Positions 42,701 to 53,745 of a DNA stretch of 64,000 nucleotides are shown piece by piece. Made by a program: the position numbers and the translations under genes. The stretch is from the NCBI GenBank assembly GCA_920105625.2, contig OV050031.1, forward strand, positions 126,016,275 to 126,080,274, given 5' to 3'. The notes beneath the pieces were generated by a model. It was not told where the DNA came from. It ran no database searches and saw only the letters and a list, made by a program, of their open reading frames with translations. The DNA is from Clusia tigrina. Lineage: Eukaryota; Arthropoda; Insecta; Diptera; Clusiidae. Positions within the stretch are counted from its first letter, which is position 1. The number at the start of each line of letters is the position of its first letter.

Positions 42701-43080
42701 TGGCTTTTTATAGAGTGCGGTCGTATTATCAACCAACTAGGACCTTTATTCTAGTAATCTAATACACAATTGAATTGGTTTATGAAGTATAGTCCTATAA
42801 TGCCATTGCATGGAATTTGAAAATTTTCGTCAACTATCTGAAAATTGTGGTAAATTTCTGAATTATTTATGTAGAGTGTAGCTTTAGTAAGACCTAATGT
42901 TTTTATGGTACCATTTCCTATTCCTTTTAAATTGTAAATGAGATTTTTTGTTTATTGGAATGTTACAATTTGTTGATATTTTATAAATACTTATTTCTAA
43001 AACTGTGTCTAGCAAAAACGTTGAATTATAATCATTTAGTGATGTGTTGACTGTGACAAAATTACTAAATGAGAGATTTA
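39726..43080 (-). pseudogene. gypsy Pol: protease, RT, RNase H, integrase (broken)
   Basis: The protease site reads STFLLDTVLEISIY (near 43000), with Val for the Gly of the DTG triad. RT lies at about 42430-41310: KKWRPVIDYRQ-like remains near 42050, then FIYMDDIIIIGCSE and FLGHNFTDKGI. RNase H: CITTDARKIA, then DQELTAILWGTHFFEPYIY and GKDNCGAEALSRIDF (40892-41390). Integrase: GGHPGVTRSLSKIRRQYTW and CENC (40174-40300), then a frameshifted core with ILTDMGTEYKN and STPYHHQTLGTIERSHR (about 39910-39780). Several stops and shifts; non-functional. Confidence 0.85.
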
Positions 43081-43099
43081 CCTTTAATAATGTTGCTAT

Positions 43100-46000
43100 A
43101 TTTAGTTTTGGGCATCCCCCAGTTGGGCACTCTGGGGTGCTCTGCGTTTTCCGATGCTTCTGTGTATCGGACATTACTATTTGGGTTATTACGGCCGTTA
43201 TAGTCATTGTTGTTGTAGCCATTATTTCTTCCTGGATTAAAATTATTACTCTGGTTATAATTGTTATTGTTGTTGAAACTGTTATTTCTACTTCTATTAA
43301 AATTGTTACTTTGATTGTAGTTTCTATTAGTTCTATTCCCTCTGTAGGAGTTGTTTCCCCTGTAGGAATTATTTCCTCGACCCCTATATTTTCAATTTAT
43401 ATAATTTGTTTGTAATGTGTTTGAACTATCTGCCCCTAACTCAATAAATTTGTTTTTATGGCCTTCACCACAGACTGCGCTGAGTATGTTTTTGCGACCT
43501 ATGGTGTCATGCCATCAGCTATGTATGCACTTTCGAGCTGTTGTGCAAATGATTCAATTTCCCTTGCATAGTCTATATCACTTTTATTTTGCTGTTTGAT
43601 ACCTAGTAACCTAGTTGCAATATTTAGCGAAAATTCGCGTTTCACACTTGCAGTTAGAGTGTTTTTTATTGCTTCAATAGTTTGCTCGTTTGTTAGCAAT
43701 CTACTCGCTGTTTGCGAGAGTTTTGTTTTAATTAGAGAGATTGCTAAATCATCATGATCTTCTTTGATTGAGTTTAGCACATCTAAAGCATTAACGAACT
43801 TGCTTAAATTTTCTACTTTGCCATCAAACTCAGGCAATAGTTTTCTTGCTATTGTGATAAACTCAATTGGTGTCATTTTGCCTATTTTTTGTTGTTCGTC
43901 TGTTTCAATATCCGATTAATTTTGGCAATTTAATATCTATAAATTTTGTAATATCTCTAGGGATTGTGTTTGATATGAGCAGTTTATTAAACAGAGCTTC
44001 TAGCCTTGATTTTAGTGTTATGAAGAATTCATCAAATTCTTCTTTATGAGGAGTACTAAGTGCTGGGTGAACTGTTCTACCTAGTTTAGATATGGAGTTG
44101 TGTAAATAAATTAGTGTATTCAAATGTTTTAACTTGTGCTTTGTGATGGCACCTGACTTTTCTTTAAACATTTATACGCTTTATCAAATTCTATTTTTAT
44201 TTCCTGCAATTTGTGCACTATGCTTTCCCATTTTACCAATGTGGACATACCTCAGAGCTCAAGACAAAAGTTATTAATTTTTTGGAGAATCACAAAAAAA
44301 AATAATTGACGGAATTGCAGAATCGAAAGTTGCTTATAAACATGTAATTAAAAGCAAAAATCCAAAGTTTACTTTATTACTTATAATAATAATAAACGAG
44401 TAAAGAAGTCTGAAGTCGGGTTAGACCGACTACGAAATACCCTTTACCTTTATAGTTTATAAAACCACGCTCATTCAAATAAAATTTACGTGAGAGTTAA
44501 ACCATGGCGATCAACACATATTTTTCTCCTTGTCGGTTGAAATGTTATCTAAGTTTCATAGTTGAATGATCACTAAGTTTCAATGCTATAGGGACATTTC
44601 TTGATATATCTTGTAGAAATTTCGAGTTATATAAATACTGCACTGAATCTGCTAGCTCAATTTTGACATATAAAATAATACCCTTTGAATGCAATCAGAA
44701 GATTATTCATAAGAATAAAGGACGCTTGGTTAAAAAAATTAAAAAAAAACTGAATGTTGTACTGATTTCATGTTATAATCCACCATTTTGTAAACATTAC
44801 CAACTTCACTATACGTTGAACGCCATCAGAAGATTATACATAAGAATAATTGACGCGTGCTTAAAAAAATATTTTAAAAAAACCGAAAAACCGATTTTTA
44901 TCTGGACCACCTCATTTCTTTTCTATGACTTTATGAAGTAGAATTATTTTTAAATTGTGTATAGGTCCAAAGTTTTAAGATCCTATCTATAAAGGGCGTA
45001 GCTCATAAAGTGCATCTCTAATTTTCTTATTTTTGGTTTGTGTTGTATAATATCACTCTGAAGCTTCATATGAAGTTTCGTTGACGAGCTTTGCATAAGG
45101 CCCCAAAAATGAGTACTGGGTAATTGATGGCGTGGCAGTAGTAATAATCTGCCCATATTTTGCATACATGCTTTTTCGGAACTGTTACATCCTGCTGCCA
45201 ATTTCGCCCAAATATATTGTATAAGTCGCAAGTTATAAAAATATGCCAATAAGGGGTGTGGCTGTGAAAAGAACACATTTTTTGTGTGGTGTTTAATGTT
45301 GGTACCCGCAACTTTTCTGTGAAATTTCATTGATAAATATTCAATAGGAACCTAGTAATGGTTTTTGGTTGATTGTGGGCGTGGCAGTAGTAATAATCTG
45401 CCCATATTTGGAATGCATGCTAGTACAGATCCAGTGTATACATCTACCAATTTGAATTCATATATCATCACTAGAAGCATAGATAGGGTAATTGTTTTTA
45501 AGTGGGGTCCCCAAAGTTCATTATATGGGAGGGAGGCGTATCCTTTCTATGATCGACCCCGAATCTTCTATGCGGCTTTTTAGGGTCCATATACGTACTA
45601 ATGTCAAATTTCGCCCAAAAATATTGTATGGGTCGCAAGTTATAATAATATGTCAATAGTGGGCGTGGCTGTAGAAATAACACGCCCATTTTTTGTGCGG
45701 TGTTTAATATTACTACCCGCAACCATCCTGTGAAATTTCGTTGAAAAATCTTTAATAGGGACCTAGTAACGATTTTTGGTTAATTGTGGGCGTGGCAGTA
45801 GTAATAATCTGCCCATATTTGGAATGCATGCTAGTACAGACCCAGAGTATGCATCTGCCAATTTTGCCCACCTCATAACCGGAGAGGGCTACCATCACCA
45901 CACTTAACGCTTTCTTCCACCAAGGCATTTACACTAAAAATTTTTATTAGGTCTTGTGTGGAGAAATATGTTCCGTAACTATTTGTTACTTCGCTATTTA

Positions 46001-46135
46001 GCGAATTACCGATTTGTTTAAGTATGTCATATTCAAGCTCGTCTTTTATGATCTTTTTTTCAATATAAATTTTTTAACTTCTAGATTCAACGGCATTTTA
46101 CGATTGTCTTTTAACGTTTTCATAAAGTTTCACTT
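43100..46135 (-). pseudogene. gypsy Gag (split by an insertion)
   Basis: The N-terminus near 46110 reads MKTLKDNRKMPLNLEVKKF, then frameshifts to IIKDELEYDILKQIGNSLNS down to about 45876. After the inserted repeat it resumes at 44248 (LVKWESIVHKLQEIKIEF), then FKEKSGAITKHKLKHLNTLI, then a capsid region open at 43876-43499 (MTPIEFITIARKLLPEFDGK). An Asn/Arg/Gly-rich nucleocapsid-like tail runs to about 43100. The reading frame is continuous across the insertion site once one copy of the 6-bp duplication is ignored, apart from one stop. Confidence 0.75.
44255..45869. mobile_element. Unclassified 1.6-kb noncoding insertion with ACCTCA target duplication and internal repeats
   Basis: ACCTCA flanks both sides (44249-44254 and 45870-45875), inside gag. 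It contains GTTAGACCGACTACGAAATA followed by CCCTTTACC near 44420, and from about 45110 three tandem units, the two best about 417 bp apart (45372 and 45789), each with GGGCGTGGCAGTAGTAATAA and TCTGCCCATATTTGGAATGC. No protein frame and no TIRs are seen. A related copy lies at 52380-53385. This wording is common in dipteran interspersed repeats, but I cannot name the family. Confidence 0.7.
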
Positions 46136-46211
46136 CACTTATTTATACACACACACTTATTTACCCACGCACACTGCCTGAATGGCAGGAACTTTATACT
46201 TTACAGGACCC

Positions 46212-46229
46212 GATCTGGCAGGGTCGCCA
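46212..46229 (-). promoter_or_regulatory. Primer-binding site of the minus-strand gypsy
   Basis: On the minus strand TGGCGACCCTGCCAGATC follows the LTR end directly. Confidence 0.75.
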
Positions 46230-46627
46230 TGTTATTAAAATATGGGTTGTTATTTTATTAAAGTTCATTTATTAATCAGATGGGACCGGTATACGGCAGT
46301 ATCCGACATCCGCGTCTATTAATGGTTGATTAATTAATTGTTAAACTAATCAAATATTCTACTTATATATTATTGAACAAAAACCAAACCGTAACCACAT
46401 ATGTGAGCAATGTGTTATTGACATATTTCCGAACTATGTCAAAAGGTTTGCAATTACCAATTCACACCTGTGTCACATATTTCCGAATTAGGTCAACAGG
46501 TTTAGAATTACCGATTGACATCTGTGTCACAGTCACATGCAATAAAATACTCAATTGACTCATTCAATGTTATGGCACGGTTTAGTTCTGTTTTGATGGT
46601 TACCTACTTTTACTGACGGTCATTACA
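46230..46627 (-). repeat. 5' LTR of the minus-strand gypsy (copy B)
   Basis: 398 bp, TG...CA on the minus strand, matching 29169-29577 apart from an 11-bp duplication and a few substitutions. It is joined to a primer-binding site, so it is a true 5' LTR. Confidence 0.85.
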
Positions 46628-46749
46628 ATAGTAATAGAGATTTTGTGATTAAATTACAAACTATGAACTTATTTACTAGTTTACATTAGAGTGTGCTTAT
46701 TTAAATATATTGGAGGTCTACTGGTTTTCGTCTTCTTATTATAATTATT

Positions 46750-48055
46750 ATTTAACAAGCTAAAAGAACATCGGGACCTAAGAGTTTTATTGTGGCGCCT
46801 CGTACCCAACTAAAACAATCCTAGACTATTTGTAAATCTCGTAACTGCTGTGGGCTTATTTTAACTATGTGATTTGGAGATGAGAACCCACTGCCTAGGT
46901 TCGAGTAGTTATGTCCGCATCTTGCCACCGCTGGGCAAGTGCATAGAATGTGTTCTGTTGTTTCCTGCTCCTCTTGACAGATTCGGCAGGAATCGTCTTC
47001 TACCACGCCTGCTAAAAGTCGAGTATAGAGTTTAAAGTAATTTCTGCTGAAGTTTAAAGCAGCATCTACCCTGATGTGTTCAGGGTCAATGAGTAGTCTC
47101 GATTTCCGCATGCCTTTTTGGCCTCTCCAGTAGTTCAGCAGACCTCGCTTTTCCAGTTCGCACAACAAGTTATTTAGGAAGCTGCTGTTTCCCCCCCAGA
47201 AGGGTTCTGGACCTATAAAGGCAGTGCCTGCGCTCCTTTGCCAAATGTCCCTCATGTCCCGGTACCCACATTAGCGTAGCAGACTTTCTCGCTGCTAGAG
47301 TATTGAGGAGTTTAGAGCATTCCCAGACCAGCTTTGATTGGAATGAGAAGTTTATTAATGATTTCAGAGCTGCCTGGCTGTCTGAGAGTATGCATATTTT
47401 GGTGTTGCGTGTTCCCCAGCTTAGACATTCTCCAAGGCGTGGACCTCCGCCTGAAGAATATCAGCTGTTTTCCCATTGCAATTTAAAAGTTTGGCCTTAC
47501 AATTCACGCTCCATCACTGCCATCTTTCATTTTGGAACCTTCTGTATACCACAACTGTGAGTCCTGTTTTATTATTACTTCATTGTTTCTCCACGCTGAT
47601 TACCACTTTGAAATGCTTGGAGAAGTCTAATTTTCTATCTATCTTCTCAAAGACCATGAGGCACGGAGAATTCCAGACAGTGTCCAGAAACTTTGCGTGC
47701 CTCATTATGTTGCCTTCTTTAAGATGGGCTAGATTAGGGCCTTAGGGCCGCACTGGCTGCCATCCTATTAACTATAGGGTGTAGGGGTGTCAGTCCAGTG
47801 ATCATTATTAAAGCTAGTGTGGAGCACGTTCTCATTGCTCCCGTCACAGTCAAACCGGCTATACGGTGAATCTTGTCACGGGTCATCTGAGATTTTGCTT
47901 GATTTACTTTTGGCTACTATACCAAAGAAGCATAGGTGCTCATTGGTACTATTATTGTTTTATATGACCACGCCATCATTTTTGGCCGTAGTGCCCATGT
48001 TCTACCGTACAGCCTCTGGCAGGCGTAGCTTACTCTTAAGGCCTTACTAGTTATG
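46750..48055 (-). pseudogene. R1-type LINE ORF2 C-terminal remnant (copy B)
   Basis: Same content as 29700-31005: thumb (GRTWALRPKMMAWSYKTIIV), RNase H and the CRICQEEQETTEHILCTC tail. It has a 1-bp deletion near 46858 that changes the C-terminus. It carries the same disabling stops, so duplication followed decay. Confidence 0.8.
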
Positions 48056-48519
48056 TTGTAGTGTACCAAACTAGTGTACTGACGACCACACATCGTCACA
48101 AGCACCGTAGCAATTCGCCTATGCAAACGAATAGAAAATAGCGCAACGCATGCACTGCACTCAATTCCCAAATACGCTAGATATGCACATTTGGTGGTGC
48201 ATTGACATGCGCTGCCTATATTGCAGCGTCGTATGCATATTGGATAGTGCAGTGACTTTGGCCATGCAATTGCACTCAAATTTCTTAATGTAAACAAACC
48301 ATATGATTCGTCAATGAATAATATCGGTAATTTTAGATTTCAGATTATTTTGGAAGTATGATTTGTAATTAGTAAAAATAAAGAAACTTTGCTGAGGGCG
48401 ATATTCCGCTTTGCGCTAGGTATCTTTACATAGTACAGCATATCATTGCATTCATACACTGTGTGAAATCTGCAACCGATACATGAGCCGATCTTGCGAG
48501 GCCAATGTTATCAACATTG

Positions 48520-48740
48520 ATTCAACTTTCCAAATTGAAACAACTTTACATGGCGATCCTGCAAACGACCTGGAACCTGAAAAGCGGCCAAATAAAGCAA
48601 AATAATCAAGCAACCGAGCCAGCAACCAACCTGAAAAGCGGCCAAATATAGCAAAATAATCCAGCAACCGATCCAACAAACAACCTGAAAAGCAGCCAAA
48701 TATAGCAACAAATCCAGCAACAGATCCTGCAAACGACCTG
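48520..48740. repeat. Three-unit minisatellite after a possible BEL primer-binding site
   Basis: Units of about 55 bp built on CCTGAAAAGCGGCCAAATA and AGCAAAATAATCCAGCAACC occur three times, framed by GATCCTGCAAACGACCTGG at both ends (48555 and 48726). TGGCGATCCTGC at 48551, directly after TTTACA, could be a BEL LTR end plus primer-binding site. That assignment is tentative. Confidence 0.5.
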
Positions 48741-48779
48741 GAAAGTGAACCTTCAAAAAGGACTTGCAGAAGTTAGAAA

Positions 48780-51260
48780 CCATCAGCATGCCACGCTGCG
48801 GCTCGCACAGTACCCAAAGACACTCAAGTGCACATTTTAGCTGACGCATCAGAGCGTGCCTATGGAGCGGCAGCATACATGCGGACACAAGATTGGCAAA
48901 ACCAGATAATCGTTTGGTTCCTATGTTCGAAATCATGAGTAGCTCCAACAAAACAGGTAACATTACCAAGATCGAATTGTGCGCTGCTAAGGTCGCCGTA
49001 GAATTGATGCAGAAACCCCAAGAAAGTCCACTCTTCAAAGGCGTGATAACGCATTTTTGGTCTGATTCCACAACGGTTCTAGGATGGATTAATGCAGAAT
49101 CAGCACACTACCACACATTCGTAGCCAACCGAATTTCGGCTATTCAGCAAGCAACTAATCCACAAAAATGGCGTCACGTGCCGTCCCAGGACAATCCCGC
49201 AGACCTGGTATCAAGAGGCGTGACACTAGCTAAATTGGTAGACAATCTGTTTTGGCTATATGCACCTAAGCTCCTGCACGGATCTATGACAATTTGGCCA
49301 CTTCAACCTCCGCGAGAACAATGCGCTTTGGAACTCAGGCAGCAGACGATTGCAGCTCTAACACTCAGTTCTAAAGAGTCAATAACAACCTTCTGGGAGG
49401 AAATCAATCACAAGAACTCATTTCGACGCCTGCAAAGAATTGTTCCGGATGTCATTCGTAATGTGAAACTATTAAGAAGCAAGGTATTCCACCCAACAAT
49501 ATCACCAACATCCGAAGAAATGGAGGCGTCATTGACATTGATTGTCAAGGGTATCCAAAGAAGAGCCTTTTACGATGACATTAAAAGATTAGAGAGTCAC
49601 TCAACTGTCAGTATCAGTAATTTGTCCCCGTTTATTGATGACCACGGCATCCTAAGATTTGGAGGACGTCTAGAAGCTTCTAACTAGAGCTATGATGCAA
49701 AACATTCGATGTTGCTGCCATACAATTACCTTATTTCCACAATGATTCTCGTCATGCTGCATGAGAATCATATGCATTATGGCCCACAAGGTTTGCCATC
49801 AGCGTCAAGGCAACGATTTTGGATAATAAAAGGAAAAATAATAGCCCGAAACGTTGTGCAAAAATGCGTGCGCTGCACCAGATCCAAGCCTAAGGTATTC
49901 AATCAAGTGATGGGAAATTTGCCAGCAGCCAGAATCACCACAGCTCGACCGTTGGTTTATATTGGAGTGGATTATTCTGGACCATTTTGGGTGCACTATA
50001 AAATTCGTGGAAAAAAGCCACACAAGGCTTACATCGGAGTCTTTTCCTGTTTCGCTTGACGACCGAAGCATTTATCGGAGCGTTGAAACGCTTCACATCT
50101 CGCCGCGGACGGTGCGACACTATCTATTGTGACAATGCAACAAATTTCGTCGGCTCAAGCAATATTTTGAAGAAGCTAAATGTCATCTTCTCAAATATCT
50201 CACGAGAAGTTATCACGAGATCAAGCAGCGACCGTGGAATAAACTTCAAATTTATTCCTACTAGAGCTCCACATTTTGGAGGCTTAGGGAAGCAGCGGAT
50301 AAATCCGCCAAGCATTTGCTGCAACGAAGTATATCGCCTGCAACGCTGACCTACGAAGAACTCGAAACTATCGTCGTGGATTTCGAGGGAATTTTGAATT
50401 CTCGACCGCTTACCCCAATGTTAACAGATCCAAATGACCTAACTGCGTTAACTCCGGGACACTTCTTGATTGGCGAACCGTTAACTTCACAGATAGATAG
50501 GAACATGTCAGAATCCAAGGTATCACTATAAACTAGATGGAAATTACTGACACACCGAGTTCGAAACGAGTTCCCGATACGTTGGCACCCGAGTACCTTC
50601 ACGAACTTCAGCAACGACACAAATGGAAGGCTCCAACCAGCACCATATAGCCAAATACTATGTTAATCGTCAAAGAAGATAACTTAACAGTGCTCCAATG
50701 GCCTCTAGGACGAATTGTTAAGGTATTCAAGGGTGACGATGGCTTAGTAAGAATGTGCGACGTAAAAAAACAAAGTGGCATATTTAAAAGAGCAATTCTA
50801 AGACTGACACCATTATGCTCGGAACATGATTACGGCATCGAAGTAGATCCAGAGGAGCAACCAGCGCCAAAAAGGAGAAGAAGAATACCAGCAATCACCA
50901 ATGGCTTGGCATTGCTACTAACAATAATGATATTACCAATAATATTGGGATTTCCAGTGCAAGTTAATCGTTTTGGTTCAAAACTTGGCATCCACTTCGA
51001 AAATATAGGATCAGTTGGTATTTCAATTACAGAATTGTACTTGCTCGTATTGTACGAGTTGAAACCGTATTGGACAGAAGCATCAACGTTATTCAACGGT
51101 ACTAGCATCCTACGTCAACTTTGCCGAAAGATTAAAACAAAACTACACTTGTAGTCATCTAACCGACAGTTTCGATCGACTTGAAGCCGAATTGCGTGTA
51201 GATAACAATATATTGGTGCTACGTTATCATCAACTCGGTACAAGAACCGTTGTTGAATTC
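48780..51260 (+). pseudogene. BEL/Pao Pol C-terminal half and start of env-like region
   Basis: RNase H-like start ILADASERAYGAAAYMR (48838), then 48893-49687 open: THFWSDSTTVLGWINAES, SQDNPADLVSRGV. Integrase follows in shifting frames: MLHENHMHYGPQGLPSASRQ, a zinc-like CVRCTRSKP, the DDE core (YIGVDYSGPFWVHY; YCDNATNFVGS), then the C-terminal DUF5641-like part (50316-50531 and 50660-50830; LQWPLGRIVKVFKGDDGLV). The frame then enters KRRRRIP and a membrane-like stretch of an env-like protein before ending near 51260. Gag, protease and most of RT are absent. At least four frame breaks. Confidence 0.85.
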
Positions 51261-51329
51261 AGATTAACAGAAACAATAATTTTAATTTCTTGTATTACTT
51301 TCAATATTGACAATTTTGTCGAAAGAACA

Positions 51330-51835
51330 CATACTATTTCATAAAATCTATACACTCCACATTTTATACCTACATGAAAAAATAATTGTGGATTCTGTAA
51401 TTTAGAAAATCTTTATTTTCAAATTTGAAGCAATTTTTTGAAAAATGGATACATATTTTTCTTGATTTTTTGAATTTTTGCTCTTTATAATAATAATAAA
51501 TAAAATAAAGTATATTTCTATTGAATATGTTGGTCATTCATACAAGGGCAACATAAATCGAAAATGGCGTCCAAAGACGTTTTATAATATTCCATAAGTT
51601 CTTAAAAAATTAAAAATTTGTCTTTTCAATATTTTATCATTTTGAAAATTGACAAATTTTGTGAAATAGCCTTATTTCATTTCAAAAACACATTCTATTT
51701 TTGGAAATTTTTGTAAAAATGGATACATATTTTAGTGTATTTATAACTTTTGTTACATTATAATAAAAATAAATGCAATTTTGATTTCTTTTATTGAATA
51801 TGTTGTCCATTCGCACAACGTTGTAGAAAATTCAC
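51330..51835. repeat. Degenerate direct repeat of about 310 bp
   Basis: Blocks recur in the same order in the two halves: ACACATACTATTTC / ACACATTCTATTTT, AAAATGGATACATATTTT, TATAATAATAATAAA / TATAATAAAAATAAA, ATTGAATATGTTGGTCATTC / ATTGAATATGTTGTCCATTC. AT-rich and noncoding. Confidence 0.65.
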
Positions 51836-52379
51836 TTTCATACATGCATAACTAATAATAAATGCTTACATACTATTAACACAAGAATGATAGAGAATAT
51901 TACGCATCGCGCAGGTGCGCTTTTATTTTCACTCTGAGTTTGATATTTAGCTGATGGGCTGTGACGTCACGCTAGCGCAAGAAAATAATAAATACATAGT
52001 GAGGATGAAGTAAGAAAATGAAGAGACAATTGTTAAAAATGAAATGCGCAACAATGGGAATGCAAGTAAAGCATCGCAATGCAGTTTTTTTTCCCTTCGC
52101 AAAGGATAGCCAGTAACCAATCGAATGCAAGAATTCGAATCGCGTCTAGGGCAATGATATTTAAAACAATGCATTTTGTAAAAATAAAACTGAAAAAATT
52201 CTACCCCATCTGTTGGGCAAAAAAAATACCTTTACCATAATGAGAAAAATTCATTTTTGAACAACAGGAAATGAAGACAATAAGTGTTGTCGCTTTGTTT
52301 AAAAAATGTAAGTTTATTTTGATTATTTATTATATTTTTGGTTTTATAGTTGAAAATATTGTTTAAATTCTTTAGGATA
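51836..52379. other. Unassigned AT-rich sequence
   Basis: No gene or clear repeat is recognised. It holds a short GC-richer stretch (CGCATCGCGCAGGTGCGC, 51904-51921) with an imperfect palindrome. Confidence 0.4.
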
Positions 52380-53385
52380 AATTTAAATAAAATAAACGTA
52401 AATCAAAACGAAGTCGCGTTGGACCGACTTCGAAATAACCTTTACCTTTCTTCATAAATCATCATTAGGATCATATATACGGTAATTTTCGGTAGGGTAC
52501 CTCGAACTGATTATATTTGTGGCCTTTATCTGATCGACCCTATTTCTTGTCTTTGTAGGGTAAATTTATGTACTAATATAATTTCGTCCAAAAATATTGT
52601 ATAGGTCGTAAGTTATAATAATATGTCAATTGTAGGCGTAGCTCTAAAAATATCACGCCCGTATTTTGTATGGTGTTTAATGTTAGTACCCGCAACCTTC
52701 CTGTGAAATTTATGATGAATGAATCTTATTATATTATATATAATATTCTCTATACACACTATTATGGACCCCATGTACATTGCTGCATTGTACATGGAGT
52801 GCATTGCTCCGATATCATCAATACGAGCATAGAAAGGCTAATTTTCATTTTAGACCCGAAAGTCCCTTATATCAAAGTTGCGCGTGTCCTATCTCTGATC
52901 AACCTCGTTTCTTTCAGATAGCTTTATATTGTCCCTCAATAGATCTCAAGTTAAGAATGTTTGTTAATCGTGGGGGTTGCAGTTAATATATACTGCCCAC
53001 TTTTTGCATAGTGTTGACTAGGACAGACGTCTATATAATAGCCAAATGTCCATAATAGCCACTGTTCCATCAATTGGACCGAAGTTATAGTCAATTGAAA
53101 AAAATTCAGAAAAGTTCCTTATATGGGAGATAAGCGAGGTATCCAAATCGGCCCATATAGCAATATTGTTCTCTATCTTTGTCCAGACTGTACTTTTGCA
53201 AAATTTCATTAATATAGCTCTAACTGTGTAGTATAAAGTGGCCACAGAAAGTGATCTTGATCACATCTGTATATATATGTCCATATCCACCACGCCTCCT
53301 TCTTGAAATTGCAACCCCTTTCAAGAGCACAAAATTAGTATACTCTTTTTACTGTTTTTAAAGGAAAAGGGTATAGGAAGTTAAT
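52380..53385. repeat. Second copy of the GGGCGTGGC-type interspersed repeat
   Basis: Shares with 44255-45869: GTTGGACCGACTTCGAAATA, ACCTTTACC, TTTCGTCCAAAAATATTGTA, AAGTTATAATAATATGTCAA and GGTGTTTAATGTTAGTACCC. It ends with AAGGAAAAGGGTATAGG near 53360-53380, a 3' end style common to this family. No coding capacity. It truncates the Harbinger fragment to its right. Confidence 0.65.
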
Positions 53386-53745
53386 GGTTAACATATGCTC
53401 GTTTATAGTTGGCCTCTGCAGGCCGATGTGCGTTCCGTCTATACATCCAATTACTCAAAAGTTAAGAAATTAATTTATTTTATAAAACTAAAATTGGGAA
53501 AAACTCACCCTTGTATTTATTCATGAATGATTCTTTATTGTTTGTGGAGTTTTCGGCAAAAATTTAATGAGCTTGGAGCATAGTGTGCCTTCAATTTCTT
53601 TGACCATATTTGAAATTATTTTACACACTGAGCTTTGACACATTCCAAGTAGGTATGTCAACTGAGTGCTGCCACAGGCCAAAAGGGAAAGCATTGTTGC
53701 TAATTAGAAAGTTGGGGGTACTGACGTCGACATATGACCCTTGAA
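53386..53745 (-). pseudogene. PIF/Harbinger transposase fragment with intron
   Basis: On the minus strand: ACGSTQLTYLLGMCQSSVCK, then IISNMVKEIEGTLCSKLIKF, followed by a donor near 53509 (GGTGAGTTTTT), an intron of about 60 bp, and an exon reading VIGCIDGTHIGLQRPTINEH, which contains the first catalytic Asp of the DDE domain (CIDGTH). It stops at the GGGTATA repeat boundary. It is the catalytic part missing from the Harbinger at 15370-16550, but not shown to be the same family. Confidence 0.65.

Larger units (their letters stand above)
39726..46229 (-). mobile_element. gypsy LTR retrotransposon internal region, minus strand
   Basis: Read on the minus strand from the LTR at 46230: primer-binding site, gag, protease, RT, RNase H and integrase, ending inside the integrase near 39726, where a truncated mariner abuts. 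No 3' LTR is present on that side. Gag is interrupted by a 1.6-kb repeat (44255-45869). The domain order and the lack of env fit an mdg1/412-like gypsy; the family assignment is tentative. Confidence 0.85.
46230..48381. repeat. 2.16-kb duplicated block, copy B
   Basis: Counterpart of 29169-31332. The copies stop matching at 31332/48381. From 48384 copy B continues with the AACTTTGCTGAGGGCGATAT piece, which in the copy A region is found only beyond the LINE, at 37300. Confidence 0.92.

Noticed and set aside
45066..45722. Open frames in the 1.6-kb repeat insertion.
   Set aside because: The frames are unrelated to each other across the tandem units and match no protein pattern, so the repeat is taken as noncoding.
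48551..48562. BEL 5' LTR ending at 48550.
   Set aside because: Only the TTTACA/TGGCGATCCTGC junction supports it; without a second LTR the boundaries cannot be drawn, so no LTR feature was listed.
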